The position numbers were made by a program, and so were the translations under genes. The notes under the pieces are model-generated. The model was not told the origin of the DNA. It made no database searches and worked only from the letters and a program-made list of their open reading frames with translations. Positions 22,008 through 34,000 of a stretch of 64,000 bases of DNA are shown piece after piece; the stretch's first letter is position 1; every line of letters begins with the position of its first letter. The DNA is from Archivesica marissinica (lineage: Eukaryota; Mollusca; Bivalvia; Venerida; Vesicomyidae): positions 8,199,728-8,263,727 of the forward strand of contig CM026403.1 in NCBI GenBank assembly GCA_014843695.1, read 5' to 3'.

Positions 22008-25000
22008 ATGGCAGAAGGAGGAAGAAATGGACCAAAGCTTAAAGTATGCAGTGCTTTTTAGACATTCACTGTTGAATTCATTAACGTTTAGCCTAAAGAC
22101 AAACCATTGAGAACAGAACTTCAAACACCATCGCGAGGTGTTTGACATTCGAAATGATTCATTCTTCTTCTCTGTTAATGGCTAACAGTAACAGTCAACA
22201 ATTGAAATATTATGGCCATGCGTGGGGGTAGAAAAGTGAGCCTCCTCAGCTACTTTACTCATTCATTAGACTTTGAGGAAGTTAGTCCAAATATTTAGAC
22301 TTGAAAATGTAACATTTTACTATCAGTATCAAGGCATTGTATGTATGTATCTTCCATTAATGTCAAACCCCTCGTGGGGACGTTTTCCTGGGCAGGCTTA
22401 GCCGACCTAGGCGATTAACCAGTACTAAGCAATGTGTGTGAGGTGCCTTGCTCAATGACACTACATACGTGGCCTGACCGAGTATCGAACCCGGGACCGT
22501 TCAATTCCAAATCCGACGCTCTACCACTGGACCACGGACGCATTTTTCAAATAACAGATTGAAAATTTATCATGTAGAGGTTTTATATATAGGACTAAGA
22601 GAATGTTAGTTTAAACACTATTTTATTCCAAGTCGATTATAAAGATTCTTGCTAAGCAACGTCAATTATTGTGAAGTTTTGTTGAGTTGTTAAATGTGTC
22701 TGGTAGAATGGTGCTCTTGAGGTTTGTGGTGATGGTGCTGTAAAATGTTGACATCCGGAGGATTCTTCTTCCTGTACAGGGTGACATGTCCTGTGATGTA
22801 ACTTCTTTCTTTCGAACAGCTCTTCTTAGGGCCACCCTCCTCACTATTGGTCATCCCTCAGCAGCAGGTCGCTCCAGGGTCCCTCCAATACCTCCGTAAA
22901 ACAGTGGTGGTGAAGAGTGTGTCCCTTGTCGCCAGTTCAACAACCAGAAGATCTCAATATCCTATGCTGCTGCTGCAAGATGTGCCCCGACCGCGACGTG
23001 TATGCCGTGGGGGAGGTCAGCCAGGGTCTTATAGTGGTCATTATATATAAATTATTGTGCATGTGGCCCAATCAACTATAATTTTTAAACATTAGTGTAC
23101 CCCCCCCCCCCCCCCCACCCACAAGTCCATTTAACATTTACACACTCTTTGGACATCCTATCCCACAACCCTTTTGAATATGTCGTCCGTGGTATCCATG
23201 GTAGCGGTAGAGTTTCAGATTTGGAATAGAGGGTCCCTGATTTGATACTTGGTCATGGCACATATATGTAGTGTGCTCGAACTTGCCACCACACACACGC
23301 TAATCCTGCCCCCAGAAACAAGGACAATGTACACTCCAGAATTGGTGTCCTATCTTTAATTGTGGATATTGTGATAGCGACATGGTAGCGCAGTTGCTTC
23401 AGGTGTTTGAGGCCCCCCGAGTTAGCGGCCAGCTGTATTCGTTACGATTGTGTCCTTTAAGCAAAGCATTTAAACTCCACATTTCCTCTTCTCTCCCTCT
23501 CAATGTGATGGATTCTATTAGGAATGAGGTCTCGAGAAATGTTGTAAGAACTTGTTTCGCAATCGAGCTAATATTAATTTGTATAAACTAAACTTTAGTG
23601 GGAAGAAATATATATCGTCAGTCTACCTTTCCCTAGGTGGAGACACATTTTCTAGATATTTCTACTTTATTCTGCGGCTTACTGACCAACAATCAATTTC
23701 TGACTTGGACTAGCAAGTCCTGTTCTTCTTTGTTTTGGGACACACTCATTCCCGATTTAACCCCACCAGAAAGAGCGAGGCAATTTGATGTGCCTTCCCA
23801 AAGAGCATAATCGAAACAGCAGCTGTTACTACTGGGTGCAAACTCCAGGCCTCTCACACCTGAAGCGTTTATGCTACCACTGCGCTATCACTACTTCCAT
23901 TGTTTATGAAAATACCAAATCGGAAAAAGAATGCCATCCATGTAGGGCTAGTGAGGGGGCGAGTGAGTGGTTAGATTGTCAAGTAAGAGAGAATGTCATG
24001 CTTGGTAAATGGCATTGTTGAAAATTAAACTATTAAAATAATAATGCCCATTCCAAATCTATAGCAAGTGTTAATTAAGTGTGTCAGGATTGTCCATTTC
24101 CTAATCGGCATTTAAGTTTCTCTGTTGTTCATGAATTGAGAATGTCATCATCATCCTGAATAATGCTAGATGTACATGTATGCAAAATTGTTTTATAATG
24201 CTAATTGTCTCTTTCAGACCCATTCTATACTCGAAGATTATACGATAGATTGGGGCCAGAAGCTGGGCACAGGCGTTAGCGGACCAGTCAGGTTAGTTAT
24301 GGGGCTATGGCTTCTAGGATATTCTCTAGAACAATACAGTCAAACCTGTGTTAGTGGTCACCTCTATTAAGCAGCTGACCTGTATTAAGCAGCCAGTTTT
24401 CAAATTCCCAATATGTTGTTTTATTATACATATAAGCTCTATTAAGCAGCCACCTGTGCTAAGCAGCCACTTTCTGTGATTTCCTTGGCTGGCTGCTTAA
24501 GACAGGTTTGACTGTAGATTATTTTGTATTTATCCATAATGAACATGAGAAATGAACAGTTTATGTCAATATGTTACACAGATCTGCTTTGGGTCGATAT
24601 CCACAGTCGTATTTCTCTGAGTATTATTTACATATTTTATGTAGAAGATTGTGATAACGGATTTTTTCCAACACATTACAGTCATACTGCTTCATAAATG
24701 TTCATTGACAGGGTGAGGTGAGTAATTCTGATTTGATCCTCTTGTTTCATTACAGGCCATGCAAACAGTTGAAGACTGGTCGACGATACGCTTTAAAATG
24801 TCTTCCGGACAACCCCAAGTCACAGACCGAGGTCAACATACATATCATGTGCAGCGGGCACGCTAATGTTGTAAAAGTTCACGATGCATATGCAAATGAT
24901 CTCCAGTTTCCAGGAGAGAAACACCACAAGTACGATCTGTTCGATATCTTATTCAAAATACCGTTAATATAACTTTTTTACTTAAATTTTTTGTTTTAAG

Positions 25001-28000
25001 TTTATTTAACGTCGATACCGGTTGCCCTTTTGAGTGACCGACTGCTTACCTAACAACACCATTCATGGGCAGGCTCCAGCGGTTAACTAATACTTGGTGC
25101 ACCAACCTCTGTAAGAAGCTGCCAACATTTTCATATAAAGAGACACAGTCTAAGTGGGCTGTCCGATTAGTGCAGTGGTTAGCACGCTCACTTCTCACCA
25201 ATGCAACCCAGGTTTGATACTCGGACTGGGAAGTATATGAGATGGTACGATGGTCGCCAAATCGGACAGGTGGGTTTTCTGGGTACTCCGGTTTCCTCCC
25301 ACACAAACGACCACATATATGCTTTCATCCGCACCAACGAGAGTGATTAATATAAGTTGTTAAAATTTGCTTCGCAATCGTTGTAAAATAAATAAAGTTT
25401 AAATTAACCCTTGACCATCAGTGATGATAGGTTACAGTGGTATACAAGTCAGTGACCTTAGCCATACACAAATGAAATTATTTTCTGTAGCGAATACAAT
25501 TACATGATAAAGTGATTTCCCGAAACTGTACCAGTCATTTATAGCACATGTATAACTGTAAGCTTATAATGCGACAGATTCATCCTTACAAAAGTTGTAC
25601 CAGTATACAGTCAAACCTGTCTTAAACAGCCAGCTAAGGGAATCAGAGAAAGTGGCTGTTTAGCACAGGTGGCTGCTTAATAGATGTGAAATGTATAGTA
25701 AAACAGCATAATGGGAATTTAGAAACTGGCTGCTCAATACAGGTTGGCTGCTTAATGGAGGTGACAACTAACACAGGGTTGACTGTACAGTCCAACCTGT
25801 CTTAAACAGCCAGCCAAGGGTGTCAGAGAAAGTGGCTGCTTAGTACAGGTGGCTGCTTAATAGAGGTCAAATATATAAGAAAACAACCAATTGGGAATCT
25901 GGAAACTGGCAGCTTAATACAGATTGGCTGCTTAATGGAGGTGACCACTAACACAGGTTTGACTGTATTTATTTGTGTATGCCACACTGAGTTACGTGCA
26001 TTTACCCTTCTAGTTAGTGCATATTGACCTGTCCAATTTAGGAATCACATCTATTATTTAAGAAATAATAAGTATCAACCGTGGTATATCGCAGAATAAC
26101 CTGAGTTTGAAGTTCTTATGCGTAGAAACGTTACTTAACAGAAAAACAAGACGGACAAGAGATTATCTGATTCTAAGAATAGCTCACTTCCGCGAATTCC
26201 CACGGTTGTATTTACAAACATCACGTAACTTTCATTCATAAAACTTTACACGCATTGTATAAATGGAATAGCCAAAACACGGTGCGCGCGCAGCATAGTT
26301 CAAGGTAGGTATATCGCAGAATAACCCGAGGTAGATTTTACTCTACAAGTATGTATGTTATTAGCTGGGTCGTGTTAGAATAAGAAGAACCCTATTGTTT
26401 AGTAGCAGTTAATTAATATGTTATTGTGACGCTATAACAAACACTTTATTTTACTTACTACTCACCACATGTTTGTAGGCCATTCATCCTGTTGGTGATG
26501 GAGATGATGGAAGGAGGTGAATTGTTTGACAGAATCAGTAAACAGAAACGATTCACAGAAAGGAAGGCAGCTCGGTACTTTAGAAAGGTGAACTAAAAAC
26601 AAACATATTTTCTTTTAAAGCGACACTACAGTCAAACCTGTGTTAGTCGTCACCTCCATTAAGCAGCCAACCTGTATTAAGCAGCCAGTTTCCATATTCC
26701 CAATCAATTGTTTTGTTATACAGTTGACCTCTATTAAGCAGCCACCTGTGCTAAGCAGCCACTTTCTCTGACTCCCTTGGCTGGCTGCTTAAGACAGGTT
26801 TGACTGTATATCGGAAATATAGGATGTTTTTGGTAAAATGTAGCAGATATTTAAAGAATATAATTTCCAATGGATGTGTGTATAAAATATCCAAATACCG
26901 GTACTCGCACAGAATCGAAAAATAAATCGATTAAATATAGCACCGCCGTATACCGGTACACAAATTATTTATAAACAAAGGTATGTAAACAATGCTTAAT
27001 GTGCATGCGTGACACAACATTAAATGTTGAAACAGCTGCCGTAGATGTTTTGTTTTGATTGACGACAGAGAGCGAGGCGTTCCAAATGTACACATGGCGT
27101 GGCAAACCGATTCGGAAAAGACGTACTTTCACTTTCAGTTATATTGCAAAAAACACACTGAATATTGACTGAATATAATATACCGGCTATTCTACAACAC
27201 TTGATACTCAATAATACTAACGCATTAATATCACTCAATTGTCCGATTAGCGCAGTGGTTAGCGTGCTCACTTCTCACCAATGCAACCCGGGTTCGATCC
27301 TCGGACCGGGAAGTATACGAGATGGTACGAGTGTCGCCAGATCGGACAGGTGGGTTTTCTCCGGGTACTCAGGTTTCCTCCCACATGAATGACCACATAC
27401 ACGCTTTCATCCGAGCCAACGAGAGTGATTAATATAAGTTGTTAAAAAAAGTTTTCAAAAATAATTATAGTGGAAGAATGTGTAGATGCATTGCTACTTG
27501 CACATAACGTTTCAAATGTTATAATATGTTTATTTCATACGACATAGTGTCGCTTTAAAGATATTTTTAATTTCTCAGCTGTATACACATATTCATTGAA
27601 GGTATGATAAGCTTGTATTATATTAGGACTTCACTATTCCCCATATTCAATGTAGGCAATACTTTCTTGGTGAAATTATTAACAGAAATTAAAACAAGAA
27701 TATATTTTAGATTGCTGAGGCTGTACGACACTGTCATAGTCTAAACATTGCTCACAGGGACCTGAAACCAGAGAATATACTACTCACAGATAACTCCGAG
27801 GTATGATATTATCAGTCTAATTATTGTTCACAGGGATCTGAAACCAGAGAATATACTACTCACAGATAACTCCGAGGTATGATATTATCAGTCTAAACAT
27901 TGTTCACAGGGACCTGAAACCAGAGAATATACTACTCACAGATAACTCCGAGGTATGATATTATCAGTCTAGTTATTGCTCACAGGGACCTGAAACCAGA

Positions 28001-31000
28001 GAATATACTACTCACAGATAACTCCGAGGTATGATATTATCACAGTCTAAACATTGCTCACAGGGACCTGAAACCAGAGAATATACTACTCTTTGTTTCA
28101 TATTGTTCTTATGGCTATTTGTTACATGTACAAATCACACTCTCTAACCCAACGCATTCTTCATCCAGTCTTCATGAAATATGCACACCATGGACAAGTT
28201 CATTTACTGGCTTATGCACACAGCTTATTCCAATGTTACAGTTCTTACAGTATTTGATATTGTCAAAATTAGATCGAAGGTACTGTAAAGTAGTAAATAC
28301 GCATATTTATATTTTCAGGAAGCAGAATTAAAACTGTCAGATTTTGGTTTTGCAAAGATAGATGATGGCAATCTACAGACACCATACTTTACACCTTATT
28401 ATGTCGCCCCTCAGGTAGGTGATGGCCAGATAGAGCCACCATACTTTACACCTTATTATGTCGCTCCTCAGGTAGGTGATGGCAATCTACAGCCACCATA
28501 CTTTACACCTTGTAATGTCGCCCCTCAGGTAGGTGATGGCAATCTACAGCCACCATACTTTACACCTTATAATGTCGCCCCTCAGGTAGGTGATGGCAAG
28601 ATAGAGCCACCATACTTTACACCTTATTATGTCGCCCCTCAGGTAGGTGATGGCAATCTACAGACACCATACTTTACACCTTATAATGTCGCCCCTCAGG
28701 TAGGTGATGGCAATATAGAGCCACCATACTTTACACCTTATTATGTCGCCCCTCAGGTAGGTGATGGCAATCTACAGACACCATACTTTACACCTTATAA
28801 TGTCGCCCCTCAGGTAGGTGATGGCAAGATAGAGCCACCATACTTTACACCTTATTATGTCGCCCCTCAGGTAGGTGATGGCAATCTACAGCCACCATAC
28901 TTTACACCTTATTATGTCGCCCCTCAGGTAGGTGATGGCAATCTACAGCCACCATACTTTACACCTTATTATGTCGCCCCTCAGGTAGGTGATGGCAAGA
29001 TAGAGCCACCATACTTTACACCTTATTATGTCGCCCCTCAGGTAGGTGATGGCAATATACAGCCACCATACTTTTCACCTTAATTTTTCGCTACTGAGGA
29101 AGATAGTTGCACTATATAGAGCAATACGTTACATTTTAAAGGTAACATGTCTATCTATCTTCCTCTAATGTCGAACCCCTCACGGGGATGTAGACATGTA
29201 CTGTCAAACCTGTGTTAGTTGTCACCTCCATTAAGCAGCCAACCTGTATTAAGCAGCCAGTTTCCAGATTCCCAATTGGTTGTTTTCTTATATATTTGAC
29301 CTCTATTAATCAGCCACCTGTGCTAAGCAGCCACTTTCTCTGACTCCCTTGGCTGGCTGCTTAAGACATATTTGACTGTATGTTTACCTATAAGTACACA
29401 TCAGCTCTAAGTCTAGGGGTACGGTAATTGTTTGTTTGATGTGTGCAACTAATAAATATTATTCAGCTTTTGTGCCACGCCATTAGTGGAGATTTACCAT
29501 TTTCAGTTTCATTTACTAGTACAACTGTACCTGCGGGTCAGTATAAACAATATTGTATGTAGAAACCAGTCAGTTGTCAGCAATGTATGTAGAAATCAGC
29601 CAGTTGTCAGAAATGTATGTAGAAATAAGCCAGTTCTCAGAAATATATGTAGAAATCAGCCAGTTCTCAGAAATGTATGTAGAAATCAGCAAGCTCTCAG
29701 AAATGTATGTAGAAATAAGCCAGTTCTCAGAAATGTATGTAGAAATCAGCAAGCTCTCAGAAATGTATGTAGAAATAAGCCAGTTCTCAGAAATGTATGT
29801 AGAAATCAGCCAGTTCTCAGAAATGTATGTAGAAATCAGCCAGTTCTCAGAAATGTATGTAGAAATAAGCCAGTTCTCAGAAATATATGTAGAAATCAGC
29901 CAGTTCTCAGAAATGTATGTAGAAATCAGCAAGCTCTCAGAAATGTATGTAGAAATCAGCCAGTTCTCAGAAATGTATGTAGAAATCAGCCAGTTCTCAA
30001 AAATGTATGTAGAAATCAGCCAGTTCTCAGAAATGTATGTGTAGAAATCAGCCAGTTCTCAGCAGTGTATGTAGAAATCAGCCAGTTCTCAGCAATGTAT
30101 GTAGAAATAAGCCAGTTCTCAGAAATATATGTAGAAATTAGCCAGTTCTCAGAAATGTATGTAGAAATCAGCCAGTTCTCAGAAATATATGTAGAAATCA
30201 GCCAGTTCTCAGAAATATATGTAGAAATCAGCCAGCTCTCAGAAACGTATTGCGACTCTATGAGTGTTTAAATCCTGTGTTAGAGGTCGCCTCTATTAAT
30301 ATATAATAATAATAGCTAACCTTCACATGCCCTAGCTCACATTTTATTACATAATTGACCTATATAGCTCACCATCCTGTGCTAAACAGCCACTATATGT
30401 ACTTCTCTTTACAGTGAGAAACTGTGACATGTGTATATTGTTGTTTGTTTGTTTTAGGTTTTAGAAGCTCACAGACACCAATCACGCTTGAAACGAGGAA
30501 TTATTCCCACAACCAAGCCATACACATATGATAAGGTACATGCACTTTATTCTTGTCTAGAGTTATTTATCACATAGGCTGACATTCACTTTGCACATCA
30601 TACTGGCTCCAGCCATAATGTTGTAGAGACAGTTTGTTTGCGAAATAATATTTGTCTTTGAGTAATTTATTGGTGAATAAAACATGGTTTGGAGTTCTGA
30701 CGCGTAGGAATTAACCACACATGCAGTATGCCTGTAGGAATTAACCACACATGCTGTATGCCTGTAGGAATTAACCACACATGCTTTATGCCTGTAGGAA
30801 TTAACCACACATGCTGTATGCCTGTAGGAATTAACCACACATGCTTTATGCCTGTAGGAATTAACCACACATGCTTTATGCCTGTAGGAATTAACCACAC
30901 ATGCTGTATGCCTGTAGGAATTAACCACACATGCTGTATGCCTGTAGGAATTAACCACACATGCTGTATGCCTGTAGGAATTAACCACACATGCTGTATG

Positions 31001-34000
31001 CCTGTAGGAATTAACCACACATGCTGTATGCCTGTAGGAATTAACCACACATGCTGTATGCCTGTAGGAATTAACCACACATGCTGTATGCCTGTAGGAA
31101 TTAACTACACATGCTGTATGCCTAAATGGTTTATTCTGGCACTCAGAACGACATACCATGTTATATTCGATATTAAATAACGCAAATACAAATACAGTCA
31201 AATCTGTGTTAGTGGTCACCTCCATTAACCCATTTCATTCTGGATACATTTAACGGCTTTTGCTAACAACATAGTCCCAGATCAGCTGCAGCGTGACGCT
31301 GTGTGCTGATCAGGATCTATGTTGTTTGCTACATAGCCAAGTGTCTTAGCAAGGTCATCTGAATAGGAAACAGCATAGAACCTGATCAGACGGCATGTTC
31401 CGTGGCGGCTGATCTGGCTCTATGTTTTTTGCAAATACAGTTTGAACGGTATCCAGAATGAAATGGGTTAAGTAACCAACCTGTATTAAGCAGCCAGTTT
31501 CCAGATTCCCAAGATGTTGTTTTGTTATACATTTGACCTGTGCTAAGCAGCCACTTTCTGTGATTCCCTTGGCTGTCTGCTTAAGACAGGTTTGACTGTA
31601 TTAGTTTCATTCACAAGATGTCGTGACATGTTCAGTTTAATAAGTTGGAATTATTTCTGGGTGAACCATATTAATGTTGTCAGGTGCAAAGAATGGCAGC
31701 TACTTCAAGAAATGTTAATACTAAAAACTGGGTTCATACACATTGAGAATGACTCGATAGATGGTGGTCTTTATTTGGAAGTGGTCTCTATCACAGACTG
31801 CAATTATATTATATCTTTTATTCCCTTTCAGTCATGTGACATGTGGAGTTTGGGGGTTATACTGTACATCATGTTGTGTGGTTATCCCCCTTTCTACTCG
31901 GAGACCCCCAGCAGACAGATCACCATGGAGATGAGACGGAAGATATTGTCGGGAGAATTTGAATTCCCAGAGGATGAGTGGTGCCATGTCTCGGATAATG
32001 CAAAGCAACTGGTGAAGAGGTTTGACTGTTGACACTTTTATCCTGTGTGTGGTGTCCATATATGGTCATTATTAATTAATTTCGACATTTTCATCCAAAT
32101 TTTGCTAAAAATGGGGACGGGGCGACATTTTCATCAACATTTTGCTAAAAATGGGGACGGGACGACATTTTCATCCAAATTATGCTAAAAATGGGGATGG
32201 GGCGACATTTTCATCCAAATTTTGCTAAAAATGGGGACGGGGCGACATTTTCATCCAAATTTTGCTAAAAATGGGGATGGGGCGACATTTTTTGTTAGCT
32301 TTGAAATGCGTTGTGTTTTTCTTTTGCTTTGCTAAATAAATTAGCATAATGTTGTCAAAAAGAGGAGGCAGGGTGGGACGGAAATGATGTAATTATTAAT
32401 TTATAGCAGGTTTTACAGATTGTGCTACCTATCTATATGTTGAAGACATATTATTTGCATAAAGATACACAATTTGCATATACGGTAGGCACAAGACACT
32501 GTCTTTTTCTTTATCATCTATTAATAGTGATTTTTTGTTTGGCTGTCCGATTAGCTCAGCGCACTCGCTTCTCACCAATGCAACCCTGGTTCGATCCTCG
32601 GACCGGGAAGTATGTGAGTTGGTACGGTGGTCGCCAGATCGGACAGGTGGGTTTTCTCCGAGTACTCCGGTTTCCTCCCACAAGAATGACCACATATACG
32701 CTTTCATCCGAGCCAACGAGAGTAATAAATTGTTAAAACTTGCTTCGCAATCGTTGTAAAATAAATAAAGTTTTAAAAAAAAAAAAAAATAGTGATATTG
32801 AATATTCAATATTACTTCTATAAGACCATAGGTCATAACTGATTATTGTGTCTTGTGGTTGATGAGGAAGGACCTCGAGGAATATCAATACGAGCTTGTC
32901 TTCAGACTAGACTTTCCCCAAGACAGTGTGATTGCCTCCTCTCTGGCAGGATACAAACTTACAGCAGAGAGGGACAAGTGACTTGAACTGAAAAACATAT
33001 ACCATTTGACCACAGAGACTTGACATGAGTTTTACAGTTTGTTATAAATAAGTCATTTGAAGTTTAATTGCAGCACAGACACCACATCAGAAATATACAA
33101 ATTCATTAACAGTTTTTACAGTTATGCAATAATTTCTTAGCTGTCCAGAAAATGTGAAAATGGCATGACACTTTAGTTTATACAAATATATTTTAGCTCG
33201 ATTGTGAAACAAGTTCTTACAACTTATATTAATCACTCTCGAGACCTCATTCCTGATGGAATCCATCGCAATGAGGGAGAGAGAAGAGGCAATGTGGAAT
33301 TTAAATGCTTTGCCTAACGGCACAATCGTAACAGCTCCAGCAGGGCTCGAACTCGGGGGGCCTTTCGGACCTGAAGTGAACGTGCTACCACTGCGCTATC
33401 ACGACTTCCACATTCATGACACTTTAAAAAAAGATGGAATTTAGTAATCAATTTAATTCAAGTAGGTAAGAAACACATTTCGAGGTTCACAGATTATTTT
33501 AAATATTATGTGGACTATCATTCGTGTTATTATTTTTCTAGTTTCCCAGCTCTAAACATTAAGGCATACACTGGCAACAGATGTCTAGAATGTTCTGTTT
33601 CTTTTATTTTTCTGTTTTAATAACATTACTGGTTGTTAGCATAGAATTAACTTTAAACACTGTAATCAGGGACTTGTGAAATGAAATGCTTGTTTTATTT
33701 GCAGTTTGCTGCACGTTGATCCTTCACATAGACTAAATATAGATGATGTTATGTTACTGTCCTGGTTAGATGATGCCCCAGACAATGAATTACATTCCCC
33801 AGCAGTGATTGCTGATAAGGTTAGTCAGGTTACATATAGATGATATGGTGTCCTTGTTAGACGTTGCCCCGGACAATGAACTACATTCCCCAGCAGTGAT
33901 TGCTGATAAGGTTAGTCAGACAGGTTACATATAGATGATATGGTGTCCTGGTTAGACGTTGCCCCGGACAATGAACTACATTCCCCAGCAGTGATTGCTG

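Noticed and set aside
28415..29083. CRISPR-like regular repeats
   Set aside because: Units are contiguous without unique spacers and derive from an exon.
29486..31225. Long open frames (up to 261 codons) on both strands with repeats such as [10 protein letters not shown] and [10 protein letters not shown]
   Set aside because: They lie wholly in 30-bp arrays whose length is a multiple of three, with open frames on both strands; no splice or homology support.
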